64,000 bases of DNA from Spirosoma taeanense (lineage in GTDB: Bacteria; Bacteroidota; Bacteroidia; Cytophagales; Spirosomataceae): the NCBI RefSeq assembly GCF_013127955.1, contig NZ_CP053435.1, positions 2,914,001 through 2,978,000 of the forward strand, written 5' to 3'. The position numbers and the translations under genes are program-made. Positions within the stretch are counted from its first letter, which is position 1, and each line of letters opens with the position of its first letter. The notes below the pieces were generated by a model. The model saw only the letters and a program-made list of their open reading frames with translations, ran no database searches and was not told where the DNA came from. Positions 17,284-25,653 of the stretch are shown here, in pieces.

Positions 17284-17756
17284 ATGACGTTCTCTATCAA
17301 TTTGAAAGCCGACCAGATTACTGTCAATGGCGGAACCCGTGCGATTACGTCGGCCGGTCAATACACCCAAGAATACGGCGGCAATGGCTTTGACTCGAAT
17401 GTTGGCAATAACCCCTCAACCTTTACCATCAACTGCAGCAGTTCGGACTGCGTAACGCCCCCTGCCCTACCCTGGCTATCACGGCGACGCCCTCGGCCTG
17501 CAACCCCGCCACCAACCTCTACGCCGTTACGGGTACGGTCAGTTTTACCAACGCCAGCGCAGGCAGCCTGACCGTTACCGATGGCACGGCCACGACAACC
17601 GTTTCCACGACGGGCACCAGTCCGCAGAACTGTACCCTGACGGGTCTGGTTTCGAACGGGGCGAGCCATACCGTCGCCGTTACGTCCTCAAACCTGGCCC
17701 GTCAGGGCGCGTCAACAACCTATCTGGCACCAGCCTACCTACGGTGTGTTCTATGA
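17284..17756 (+). pseudogene. Decayed fragment of a large surface adhesin
   Basis: A first frame gives GGTRAITSAGQYTQEYGGNG and continues to NNPSTFTINCSSSDCVTPP, after which the sense jumps to another frame near 17455-17460. The second frame reads LAITATPSACNPATNLYAV, then VTDGTATTTV, LTGLVSNGASHTVAV and YLAPAY before a TGA at 17754. This is the pattern of Ig-like repeats in the giant secreted proteins of Spirosoma-like bacteria. Both ends are missing: no signal peptide and no C-terminal sorting domain. It is therefore a truncated and frameshifted relic, probably left by recombination between repeats. Confidence 0.6.
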
Positions 17757-17796
17757 TTATGCTGGTTAAACAATAGCCAATCCGCTCCGGCTCTAC

Positions 17797-17856
17797 CATA
17801 AAAATATACGGTCGAAACCTCCTGAATAGACAAAGTTTCGACCGTATATTTTTATG
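17797..17856. terminator. Bidirectional terminator, perfect 22-bp stem
   Basis: CATAAAAATATACGGTCGAA plus AC (17797-17818) pairs perfectly with 17835-17856 around a 16-nt loop, with A and T runs at the base. It lies about 45 bp beyond the stop of the DUF937-like gene on the minus strand and also faces the adhesin relic. Confidence 0.9.
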
Positions 17857-17901
17857 AAACACTCGTTTACAATAACCCTCAGGTGGTTCAATACAGATTA
17901 G

Positions 17902-18459
17902 CTACCGCCCGCCGAACAGGCCACCCAGCATGCCGCCGAGTCCGCCACCCGACTGCTGACTACCGCCCCCCTGCTGTCTACCCATTGCGCGCATCAGATC
18001 GCCCATGTCGAGCTTACCATCGGCCATAGCCGACTGTGCCATACTCATCCAGTCAGTACCCTGTTTGCCGGTAGCAGCGCCCATGATGGTATTTCCGTCA
18101 ATACTCTGATCGTTAGGGTCCTGGGCTTTGTGCATCAGTTTGTTCAGCACGATGGGTACAACCATACTGGCCACCGACATGGCCACCTGCGGAGAAATAC
18201 CAAGTTTCTGCATCAGATTCTGCTGAACATTCTGCTGAACCCCCTGCGTCACATCGGTATGGGCCGTGCTGTTCTGTCCCGTGAGCATACCCAGCAGATT
18301 CCCGAGGCCACCGCCCTGCGCCTGCTGTTGCAGGCCGCCCATGATCCCCCCCGATATCGCCTGTATGGCGTCGTCATTCTTTTCGTTCGGAATAGCCGGG
18401 TTGTTTACAACGGCTTCACCAGAATGCTGACGCACTAAATTCATAAGGGTTTCTAACAT
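17902..18459 (-). CDS. DUF937-like protein
   Basis: 185 residues from MLETLMNLVRQHSGEAVV, the usual start for this family. The longer frame would run across the divergent NuiA start and is rejected. The protein is rich in Gln, Gly and Met: a helical N-terminus, a Gly/Gln linker (about 45-75), a helical centre (LMQKLGISPQVAMSVASMVV) and a Gly-rich tail GGGLGGMLGGLFGGR. DUF937/YidB-like proteins are cytoplasmic with unknown role. It is divergent from the NuiA-like gene, about 130 bp apart. Confidence 0.7.
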   Translation of the reverse strand: MLETLMNLVRQHSGEAVVNNPAIPNEKNDDAIQAISGGIMGGLQQQAQGGGLGNLLGMLTGQNSTAHTDVTQGVQQNVQQNLMQKLGISPQVAMSVASMVVPIVLNKLMHKAQDPNDQSIDGNTIMGAATGKQGTDWMSMAQSAMADGKLDMGDLMRAMGRQQGGGSQQSGGGLGGMLGGLFGGR

Positions 18460-18552
18460 GATTACGTCGTTTTTTGTAAAGTAAGAAGAAAGCAAACCGA
18501 AATGTTTGACCGTACCGCCCCAGGCAGCCTCCGCAGCCGCTCTGACAAAGTG

Positions 18553-18560
18553 TATCTTTG
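18553..18560 (+). promoter_or_regulatory. TATCTTTG -7 element of the NuiA-like gene
   Basis: TATCTTTG matches TAnnTTTG exactly and lies 30 nt before ATG 18591. No clear -33 TTTG is present at the expected distance. Confidence 0.5.
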
Positions 18561-18590
18561 CTCGACGAGGTCCAGCACTCAGGAAAACTG

Positions 18591-19031
18591 ATGACGAACG
18601 AAGCAACCGAACGTAACGACCAACCGGCAGAGGATCGCCCCTTTGAGCAGGCTGCGGCTCCTCTGCTGGCCGACTTGCTCTACCCGAGCGAATCCGACGA
18701 ACCCGTCGAATTTGTATTGTGCTATTTAAACCAGCCCGAACCGCTGACGGTCAGCCAGATCAAGGACTGGCTGATGCTGCCGCCATCGGTTTACGTGGAA
18801 GAGGTCCCGGAGACGACCTTCTGGGAACCTGTCGTGACCGGACAGGACTGGTTTGGCGATGAGGAAAAGAAACGACTGGCTCAGTTTCAGCAGCTCAATC
18901 AACTGGTTGAGCAGAAATTGACCGGCCGACAGGTCTTTCGCGTCGGCGAAACCGAGGTAAAGGTTTATTTGCTGGGTCAGCAGTCCAGTAGCGGACGGGC
19001 GGGCCTGAAGACAACGCTCGTAGAAACGTAG
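18591..19031 (+). CDS. NuiA-like sugar-non-specific nuclease inhibitor
   Basis: 146 residues from MTNEATERNDQPAED; an ATG 11 codons upstream would start within 5 bp of the promoter element and is less likely. After an acidic N-terminal tail, the protein follows the Anabaena NuiA pattern: LLADLLYPSESDEPVEFVL, TGQDWFGDEEKKRLAQFQQL, GRQVFRVGETEVKVYLLGQ and a C-terminal LKTTLVET. NuiA binds and blocks the secreted or periplasmic DNA/RNA non-specific nuclease NucA in a 1:1 complex. No NucA-type nuclease (DRGH motif) is encoded in this window, so the partner must be elsewhere or the target differs. The match is from recall of the family but is strong at the C-terminus. Confidence 0.75.
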   Translation: MTNEATERNDQPAEDRPFEQAAAPLLADLLYPSESDEPVEFVLCYLNQPEPLTVSQIKDWLMLPPSVYVEEVPETTFWEPVVTGQDWFGDEEKKRLAQFQQLNQLVEQKLTGRQVFRVGETEVKVYLLGQQSSSGRAGLKTTLVET

Positions 19032-19462
19032 AACTGTGTAGCTGTATCATGTATTGCTGCTAATGACCGATAAATAAGAACAACTGCAATCCGTTTGAAT
19101 TATACAGTTGCTTTACCTGTCCAAATAACTAATTGCTTATCAATCATATACGCATTCTAATAAATAACAATAGTTTAATTTATCCAACAGTGGCCAACAG
19201 TGAGGATGGCTTAACACATCGGTAGGCTCCTCATCGAATAGCTCTTAATACCTACCATCTTACATAAAATTCATTGTCCCGTTACAATACGTTAGCTCGC
19301 TGACCACTGAGCCATAGACGGTTACTGCTTATGAACTGCCGTTTGTTAAACAGTCCGGACATGCTGGATCAGGACAATACTGTCATTCCTACGTTCGGGC
19401 GGATAGCCATCGAGTCTCAACTGACTAAGTTTTTTAGTGCTCACTTTCAAACCTGCAAAAGT
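19032..19462. other. AT-rich spacer before the alcohol dehydrogenase gene
   Basis: About 430 bp with no convincing gene. It contains a short tandem CAACAGTGGCCAACAGTG near 19190 and AT-rich tracts suited to a promoter. The frame that extends the dehydrogenase upstream to 19331 lacks family similarity and is treated as leader. Confidence 0.5.
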
Positions 19463-20506
19463 ATGTTACACACCAAAGGTTATGCAGCACACAGTGCTGA
19501 TTCGCCCTTATCATCGTTTCAGTTTGAACGTCGGGAGGTAGGGGCCAAAGACATTCAGATTGAAATTCTATACTGTGGCATTTGCCATACAGATATTCAC
19601 ATGGCCCGTAATGACTGGGGCTTGACTAATTATCCAATTGTACCTGGTCATGAAATAGTAGGGCAGGTAAAAAAAGTAGGAAGTGACGTAACAAAATTTA
19701 AGGAAGGCGACTATGCGGCTGTTGGTTGTCTGGTCGATTCCTGCCGCACCTGTTCCAGTTGTAACGACGGCCTGGAGCAATATTGTGAAAACGGTTGGGT
19801 AGCCACCTATGGCTGGATTGAACGGGATGGAAAAACGCCTACCTATGGCGGCTATTCCAGCCAGATTGTTGTAGACGAACATTTTGTATTGAAAGTTGCC
19901 GATAATCTGCCGCTTGAACGGGTTGCTCCGCTGTTATGTGCAGGTATTACCACCTATTCTCCTTTAAAAGAATGGAAAATTCGTAAAGGCCATCGCCTTG
20001 GCGTTGTGGGTCTGGGTGGGCTGGGCCATATGGCCGTCAAACTTGCAGCGGCTATGGGCATTGAGGTTACGATTTTGAGTACTTCGCCTGAAAAGGAGGT
20101 TGATGCCAGACAGTTAGGTGCTCAGAACTTTGTGTTAACGACCGACGAAGCCGCACTAGCGAGCGTACAGAATTATTTTGATTTTATTATCGATACCGTT
20201 GCCGCTAAGCATGATCTGCAACTCTACTTAACTACGCTCAAACGCGATGGAACACTGATTCTGGTTGGGGTACCTCCTCAAAATTTAGAGATAAATTGTA
20301 TGGGCCTGTGTTTTCCCCGGAAGCGGGTCGTCGGCTCGTTTATTGGCGGTTTGCCGGAAACCCAGGAGATGCTCGACTTCTGTGCCGAACACAATGTTTT
20401 GTCAGACGTAGAAATCATCTCCATGAGCGAAATAAACGATGCCTATGACCGACTGCTGAAGGGAGACGTAAAATACCGGTTTGTCATTGATATGGCTACC
20501 TTGTAG
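19463..20506 (+). CDS. Zinc-dependent NAD(P) alcohol dehydrogenase (YahK/Adh type)
   Basis: 347 residues from MLHTKGYAAHSADSPLSSF, the standard start of this branch. Catalytic zinc ligands lie in CGICHTDIHMARNDWG and GHEIVG; the structural zinc site is CLVDSCRTCSSCNDGLEQYC. The Rossmann motif is VVGLGGLGHMAVKLA, and the family-typical FPRKRVVGSFIGG is present. Members reduce aldehydes to alcohols with NADPH. An AraC regulator gene follows about 80 bp downstream and may control it. The upstream extension of 44 codons is rejected for lack of similarity. Confidence 0.92.
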   Translation: MLHTKGYAAHSADSPLSSFQFERREVGAKDIQIEILYCGICHTDIHMARNDWGLTNYPIVPGHEIVGQVKKVGSDVTKFKEGDYAAVGCLVDSCRTCSSCNDGLEQYCENGWVATYGWIERDGKTPTYGGYSSQIVVDEHFVLKVADNLPLERVAPLLCAGITTYSPLKEWKIRKGHRLGVVGLGGLGHMAVKLAAAMGIEVTILSTSPEKEVDARQLGAQNFVLTTDEAALASVQNYFDFIIDTVAAKHDLQLYLTTLKRDGTLILVGVPPQNLEINCMGLCFPRKRVVGSFIGGLPETQEMLDFCAEHNVLSDVEIISMSEINDAYDRLLKGDVKYRFVIDMATL

Positions 20507-20583
20507 CGTTTAACAATGCCCAACCCTTGAACTCTCCTTAAGAAAACAAGACATAAGTGGAGCGCAAATGACAGGTAGCTGCT

Positions 20584-21408
20584 ATGTTTTACCAGAAATA
20601 CAGTCCGGCACATCACCTGAAGCCGTTCATTGAATGCTATTATGCCTGGGAGAGTATTCGCTCAATTACGCCGGATACCCCCCTCGTCATCGAATCGCCC
20701 CCGAATGGGTTCGGGTCAATGGTGTTCAATACCGGACAACCCTACGCTGTTCAAACATTGAGCGGCCTCTGGCATTCAGTTCCTCCCTCATTTGTCATGG
20801 GGCAGTCAACACAGCAATACTGGCTACGGCTGACGGGGCCCGTTCGGGTAATTGGCATTGTCTTTCGTCCGGCAGGCCTGAGCGCCCTGTTTGGTCTGGA
20901 TATGGTCGAACTAACCAATGAGCGAGTAGACCTAACGGCTATTCTGGGGCCAACGGCTTCGATCCTGATTCAACAGATTGCCGATTGCAGCAACCCAACG
21001 CAAAAAGTGGCGATTCTGGAGCAATTCCTTTCCTTTCAATTACTCAGGCAAAACACCTCGGCCGACCGTATCGATCATGCTACAAACCTGATTGTTGAAC
21101 AGAAAGGAATTATTCAGCTGGACATGCTGATCGAAGACGCCTTTCTATGCCGACGGCAGTTTGAGCGTAAATTTCTTCACCGGGTCGGCGTAAGTCCCAA
21201 GTATTACGCCCGCATCCGGCGTGTCGGTTACCTATGCGCCCAACTCGCCGGTCAGCGCTGGCAGATAAGCGACTGGCAGGATCTGATCTGTCGATTTGGC
21301 TACTATGACCAGTCCCATTTCATTCGGGAATTTAAGGCCTTTACGGGCAAACAACCTTCGCTGTATGTAAAGGATAACGTTGAGCTAGGCAATTTTCTGG
21401 AAAGCTGA
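20584..21408 (+). CDS. AraC-family transcriptional regulator
   Basis: 274 residues. The N-terminal half is a DUF6597-type ligand-binding domain (YYAWESIR, PNGFGSMVFNTGQPY, MGQSTQQYWLRLTGPVRVIG, FRPAGLSALFG). The C-terminal half is the double helix-turn-helix (CRRQFERKFLHRVGVSPKYY, ICRFGYYDQSHFIREFKAFT). It probably regulates the adjacent dehydrogenase or the downstream DinB and SnoaL genes on the same strand in response to a small molecule. Confidence 0.9.
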   Translation: MFYQKYSPAHHLKPFIECYYAWESIRSITPDTPLVIESPPNGFGSMVFNTGQPYAVQTLSGLWHSVPPSFVMGQSTQQYWLRLTGPVRVIGIVFRPAGLSALFGLDMVELTNERVDLTAILGPTASILIQQIADCSNPTQKVAILEQFLSFQLLRQNTSADRIDHATNLIVEQKGIIQLDMLIEDAFLCRRQFERKFLHRVGVSPKYYARIRRVGYLCAQLAGQRWQISDWQDLICRFGYYDQSHFIREFKAFTGKQPSLYVKDNVELGNFLES

Positions 21409-21483
21409 AAAAGTCGCATTTGTACAATCATAGCGAGGATGAGGACGATAGTTTTACCACCAGAATCAAACTTCTTCCTCACG

Positions 21484-22113
21484 ATGAAAATGTTCATCCT
21501 TCCCTGTCTCATTGCTCTGGCTGCCAGCCCTTTGGTTGCTCAATCCTTAACACCAGCCAAGCTATGGACCGAAACCGACCGGCAGTACACGCTCGACAAC
21601 CTTCGTCGAACCCGGGATGACCTGGTACGCGAAACAGAAAATCTGACGCCAGCCCAGTGGTCTTTCCATGAATCGCCCGATCGATGGAGTATTGGCGAGG
21701 TGGTCGAGCATTTAGCGCTCTGGGAGATCATCTGGGCGCGCGAAGTGGGCGTAAGTGTTATCAATAAACCTACCCCCGAACTCAACCAGACCAGCCGCCC
21801 CGACAGCTATTACGTGGAATGGATTATGGAACCGGCACCCCATCTATCACCTGACTATTCGCGCCCCAGCGGACTGATAGAAGGAAGAAACAATCTGACA
21901 TTTTTTCTGAAACTCCGTGATCAAACTATTGGCTTTGTGGAGAATACCACAGCCGATATGCGAGCGCATTTCGACCGAACCGGCACGGATAGTCCACGTA
22001 ACATGCACCAGGTTTATATTTTTCAATGGGGTCATGTGGACCGGCATCTGCGGCAGATACGTAAAATCAAACAACATCCCAATTACCCTCAAGCGACTGT
22101 TTCCAACCGATAA
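21484..22113 (+). CDS. Secreted DinB-family protein
   Basis: 210 residues from MKMFILPCLIALAASPLVAQ, a signal peptide; the upstream start at 21439 is rejected for that reason. The DinB_2 bundle has its motifs at RWSIGEVVEHLALWEIIW and IFQWGHVDRHLRQIRKI, with His residues positioned to bind a metal. Export of a DinB protein is less usual than the cytoplasmic form. It sits 14 bp before the SnoaL-like gene, so the pair is likely co-transcribed. Confidence 0.85.
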   Translation: MKMFILPCLIALAASPLVAQSLTPAKLWTETDRQYTLDNLRRTRDDLVRETENLTPAQWSFHESPDRWSIGEVVEHLALWEIIWAREVGVSVINKPTPELNQTSRPDSYYVEWIMEPAPHLSPDYSRPSGLIEGRNNLTFFLKLRDQTIGFVENTTADMRAHFDRTGTDSPRNMHQVYIFQWGHVDRHLRQIRKIKQHPNYPQATVSNR

Positions 22114-22127
22114 ATCCTCCTAAAATC

Positions 22128-22580
22128 ATGAATACCGTTCAACAGGACACCATTTCAACCCAAACCCGCAAAGGGGCCTGCCTGGCTTTTTTCACCGCCT
22201 ATGACGACCTCGACACCGCCCGTATGATCGGGCTGGCAGCCCCCGATGCTACGGTTCACTTCCGCCCCCTGGGCGATGCTGGCAAAGGCTCATTCTGGGA
22301 GTTCGGCAAAGGCGTCTGGGACCTGCTCATCGACTGCTTCCCCGACCTCAGCAACTCGGTCGATAGCCTCTCCGCCGAGGGGGACACCGTAACGGCTAAC
22401 GTAACCATCGAAGGTACGCAGGCCAAGGAGTTCATGGGTCTGCCCAGCAAGGGATTACGCTTCAACTCTGACCATATTTTCGTGTTCCGCTTCAACGAGG
22501 CCGACCAGATTCAGGAGCTGACCATCGACTGGGACCACGCCAGCTTTGTGAGGCAGTTGAGTGAACCGGTCACACAGTAG
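22128..22580 (+). CDS. SnoaL-like/ester cyclase-family protein
   Basis: 150 residues, NTF2-like cone fold. Typical features are the N-terminal helix ACLAFFTAYDDLDTARMIGL, APDATVHFRPLG, the DCFPDLSNSVDSL segment and FNSDHIFVFRFNEADQIQEL. The family binds small hydrophobic ligands, and some members isomerise or cyclise polyketides, but most environmental members are uncharacterised. It closes the co-directional run that begins with the alcohol dehydrogenase. Confidence 0.82.
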   Translation: MNTVQQDTISTQTRKGACLAFFTAYDDLDTARMIGLAAPDATVHFRPLGDAGKGSFWEFGKGVWDLLIDCFPDLSNSVDSLSAEGDTVTANVTIEGTQAKEFMGLPSKGLRFNSDHIFVFRFNEADQIQELTIDWDHASFVRQLSEPVTQ

Positions 22581-22696
22581 TCCTGAGTTTGTACTGGCTG
22601 ATGCCGGGGCAGACCCAGGACTACTGTGTTTATCATCTGAATTTGTAATTAATGACTAGACTATGCGCCTGAACCGGCTTAAGGGTCTATAAACGC

Positions 22697-22727
22697 AAAA
22701 AGCCCCGGCTTACCGCCGAGGCCTTTG
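22697..22727 (-). terminator. Terminator after rplT
   Basis: On the minus strand AAAGGCCTCGGC pairs with GCCGGGGCTTTT around GGTAA, with one G-T pair and a short T-run. It lies about 17 bp beyond the rplT stop. Confidence 0.8.
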
Positions 22728-22743
22728 CGCAATTCAGGTCTGT

Positions 22744-23088
22744 TTACTTTACTTGTTCCACAACGGCGGCAAACGCTTCCGGATGGTTCATGGCCAGATC
22801 GGCCAGGACTTTACGGTTGAGTTCGATGCCCGATTTGTTGAGGGCACCCATCAGGACCGAGTACGACATGCCGTTGATGCGGGCACCGGCGTTGATCCGC
22901 TGAATCCAGAGAGCCCGGAAATCCCGCTTCTTGGCCCGGCGGTCGCGATAAGCGTATCCTAAGCCTTTTTCGACGGCGTTTTTAGCAACCGTCCAAACAT
23001 TTTTACGCCGACCGAAATAACCTTTGGCCAGCTTCATTACTTTCTTCCGACGCGCCCGTGAGGCAACGTGATTGACGGAACGTGGCAT
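22744..23088 (-). CDS. rplT: 50S ribosomal protein L20
   Basis: 114 residues, [20 protein letters not shown] with [20 protein letters not shown] and the C-terminal LIQ-type domain ([20 protein letters not shown]). L20 binds 23S rRNA and is needed early in 50S assembly; in many bacteria it represses its own operon by binding the leader. Here it follows rpmI after about 100 bp. The other two genes of the usual cluster, infC and thrS, are 9 kb upstream. Confidence 0.97.
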   Translation of the reverse strand: MPRSVNHVASRARRKKVMKLAKGYFGRRKNVWTVAKNAVEKGLGYAYRDRRAKKRDFRALWIQRINAGARINGMSYSVLMGALNKSGIELNRKVLADLAMNHPEAFAAVVEQVK

Positions 23089-23162
23089 ATTCTTTTGTTT
23101 TTTGACGACTGGCGACCGCTTATGGGGTGCTTGAAGGCCAGTAATCGGGTGAAACTTAAACC

Positions 23163-23178
23163 AGACGCAACTGCGTCT
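23163..23178. other. Small perfect hairpin between rpmI and rplT
   Basis: AGACGCA and TGCGTCT form a 7-bp perfect inverted repeat just after rpmI. The T-run that follows lies on the plus strand, so it is not a terminator for rpmI. It could be part of an RNA structure used by L20 for autoregulation, though no known L20 leader was recognised. Confidence 0.35.
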
Positions 23179-23187
23179 TTTTTGTTC

Positions 23188-23382
23188 TTAGACGTTCAGC
23201 AGCGCTTTGATGCGACGCTCGTCAGCAGGTACCACCAGCGTATCATGAACCAGGTTCCGCTTCTGCTTGGTGGTTTTTTTCGTCAGGATGTGACTGTGGA
23301 AGGCGTGCTTCCGCTTGATTTTTCCGGTGCCGGTCAGCTTGAAACGCTTCTTGGCAGCCGAATTGGTTTTTACTTTTGGCAT
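23188..23382 (-). CDS. rpmI: 50S ribosomal protein L35
   Basis: 64 residues, [20 protein letters not shown] with the family's [20 protein letters not shown] core. Normal length. It starts a two-gene unit with rplT and has its own TATCTTTG promoter element 43 bp upstream of the ATG. Confidence 0.97.
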   Translation of the reverse strand: MPKVKTNSAAKKRFKLTGTGKIKRKHAFHSHILTKKTTKQKRNLVHDTLVVPADERRIKALLNV

Positions 23383-23424
23383 TGTCGTAAACCGCTAATT
23401 GTGATAGAAAAAGTAAACAGGCCG

Positions 23425-23432
23425 CAAAGATA
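23425..23432 (-). promoter_or_regulatory. TATCTTTG promoter element of rpmI-rplT
   Basis: On the minus strand TATCTTTG matches the phylum's -7 consensus. It lies between the VioB-like gene and rpmI, 43 nt before the start codon, and can drive rpmI-rplT independently of infC. Confidence 0.6.
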
Positions 23433-23473
23433 CGAAAAATCCGTTAGTTTTCTGTCTTGTTGATGAACAAGGC

Positions 23474-25552
23474 TCAGGAAGATATAGACCCATTTCGGCT
23501 GGCTTGCCGGTCGGTTACCCATTTGCAGAATAAGTCCCACTTCGCCCGGGGCATATCCCGGCTGGACGGCATATACGTAGCGGACGCCCAGTTTGCGGGA
23601 GCCATGCGGTGCGCAATGAATTTGTGTCCCCGGCGAAAATAATCTTCGGTAAACGGCGTAATCAGCGACGCTTTCGGATATACCAGATCATACGTGTGTA
23701 GCAGTTCCTGGTAAATTACCTCGAAGGTCACCGGCGTCGGGTAATGCGGGTGGCTCGGGTCCAGGAATTTGCCGTAATCGGGACTGGGCAATACGCGCAG
23801 ACTGACAAAATAACCGGTTCGGATCAGATCAGTCAACAGATTCTCTGAATTAACCTTCGTCGAACCGGGATAGAATACATACATCTTGTTGGCCGCCTGA
23901 TCGGTCGGGAAGACCACCGTTTGTCCGTCACGAAAGTCGGTCGTTTTAAGGAATTGATTGACGGAAGTCGACGCGCCGGATTGGGTGATCGTAAGTTCCA
24001 TAATCGTCACCGGCAAAGCTTCTGTACAGGGCCTGCCTTTCTGGTATACACAGACCCGGCAAGGTTCTTTCACCGGACCATAACTAACATAGCCTTCGTT
24101 GGGGTCCTGCCCTTGATCGGCGTACAAACCGGCCTGATCGGAAGCAATCATATAGTCGCTTTCCTGCATCAGGATAACCTCGCTGCCTTCATCCTCTACG
24201 GATGCTTTGGAGCGCCCATACAGGATTAACCGACCGGCAGCGAATGCGTCTTCGGTTAGTTCTTTGGTAACGGAGAAAGGCAGATCAAGGATTCCGCCCG
24301 TTTTCAGCAATTGCTCGCGACTCAGGTGCTGGGCATCAACCTGAAAAACACCAATCGAAATAGCGGGTTTGCCCTCTGTCAACAGCATCAGGTTTAGCGG
24401 ACCTACCGGATAGGTTTCATAGGCAGGAGGCTCAGAGCTGACCCGTTCTTCGGGAATACTGCCCAGAACGTCCAGGCGCACGCGGCCCTGCTGAATATCG
24501 ACCTGACCTATAACAGGGGCAAACACTTTGTCGGCCAGAAACGGCGCTACCGGTATCAACTGCCTGCCCATCATTATGGATTTCATTTCTCCTTCGTACC
24601 AGGGCGTAAGGCTCCCCACAATGGTAGCAAAGGCCGGATTGGCCTCTGTGCCCAAAATTGAATAATCAGGCGTCTGACTTTCCTCTACCTCAAACAGATT
24701 GTAGCGAATAAAAATACCCTTGAGCGGTTCGCTTTTTTGTCCGTAGTACCGGAACAGGCTCATCAGGGGCGCGTGCATGCCCCCCGCCAGTTCTTCCAGC
24801 GGGAGTACCGCAAAGAACGTCCCCGACGCTCCTAAAGCCCCTGTTTGATTCACAATTCGATCTGGATTCATAAACCGCAGCGAACCTTTTTCGGGCCTGC
24901 CACTCATCAGCACCGCCCCGTTCTGTTGCAGCTGAATCCGATCGCAGAATACCTGACTGAACATGGACAGACTGGGCAGTACGTCGATCATAACCGCACT
25001 CGTTTGTCCCAGTTCATGTTCCATACACAGGGTAGCCCCCAGCAGACCGGCAACATCAGCGGGACATTCCGATGTTTCGGAGGTGATTAACCGGTGGTCG
25101 GAGATAGCTACACTTTGCACCACCACATCCCTGAACCCAAATTCCATTCCACCGTAATAATTCCAGTTAGCAGGCTGATGCCCCGTCAGCGGTTTTCCGG
25201 TGCGTTTACTCCTGACCAGCTCATACAGGTCATGGTAGTCGGTATCCAGCAGACTTTGCCCCAGAGGAGTTATTGCCCAGTCGGCGAATGTCTGCCGGGA
25301 GTTAATCGGCTCTATTTCAATGTAACGCAGATCTCCATCTTCGGCAATCAACTGGTTTTGGGGTATCGGCAAGGCCCCCAGCCTGTGCAGCATGAGCAGA
25401 TCCTGTGACAAGTAGATTCTGGGCGGCAACAGCGCCTGCACCTGAATCGGGTCATAAGTCACCAGGGGCATCAGAATATTATTGTTGGCCGTTCCGGGGT
25501 TAATGAAAGCCCGACCCGAAAAATTGATACGCGGAAAATCAAACTGGCTCAT
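23474..25552 (-). CDS. VioB N-terminal-like protein without the ferritin-like half
   Basis: 692 residues, no signal peptide. The N-terminus FDFPRINFSGRAFINPGTAN recalls the LDFPRIHFRGWARVNAPTAN start of VioB, the iminophenyl-pyruvate dimer synthase of violacein synthesis. The C-terminus also follows VioB's first half: a VSLRVLP strand, YQELLHTYDLVYP, and YMPSSRDMPRAKWDLFCKWV. The catalytic ferritin-like domain of VioB is absent here, so iminophenyl-pyruvate dimer formation is not implied. Function unknown; such stand-alone halves probably partner with another enzyme. It is divergent, with a 101-bp gap, from another protein of unknown function. The VioB comparison is from memory and needs a profile search. 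Confidence 0.55.
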   Translation of the reverse strand: MSQFDFPRINFSGRAFINPGTANNNILMPLVTYDPIQVQALLPPRIYLSQDLLMLHRLGALPIPQNQLIAEDGDLRYIEIEPINSRQTFADWAITPLGQSLLDTDYHDLYELVRSKRTGKPLTGHQPANWNYYGGMEFGFRDVVVQSVAISDHRLITSETSECPADVAGLLGATLCMEHELGQTSAVMIDVLPSLSMFSQVFCDRIQLQQNGAVLMSGRPEKGSLRFMNPDRIVNQTGALGASGTFFAVLPLEELAGGMHAPLMSLFRYYGQKSEPLKGIFIRYNLFEVEESQTPDYSILGTEANPAFATIVGSLTPWYEGEMKSIMMGRQLIPVAPFLADKVFAPVIGQVDIQQGRVRLDVLGSIPEERVSSEPPAYETYPVGPLNLMLLTEGKPAISIGVFQVDAQHLSREQLLKTGGILDLPFSVTKELTEDAFAAGRLILYGRSKASVEDEGSEVILMQESDYMIASDQAGLYADQGQDPNEGYVSYGPVKEPCRVCVYQKGRPCTEALPVTIMELTITQSGASTSVNQFLKTTDFRDGQTVVFPTDQAANKMYVFYPGSTKVNSENLLTDLIRTGYFVSLRVLPSPDYGKFLDPSHPHYPTPVTFEVIYQELLHTYDLVYPKASLITPFTEDYFRRGHKFIAHRMAPANWASATYMPSSRDMPRAKWDLFCKWVTDRQASRNGSISS

Positions 25553-25653
25553 AGTCGCTGAACAAATACCATCGGCCCAAAGAAGCTGAGCTATCCGCTA
25601 AATTTCTTAAAGTTCACCGGATAAGTTGTAAGTTAGGCTTCCACTGCCCTCAG

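Noticed and set aside
23163..23178. Hairpin after rpmI as a terminator
   Set aside because: The T-run is on the wrong strand for rpmI, so it is kept only as an unassigned structure.
23474..25552. Violacein biosynthesis
   Set aside because: No VioA, VioC, VioD or VioE homologs are nearby, and the catalytic ferritin-like half of VioB is absent.
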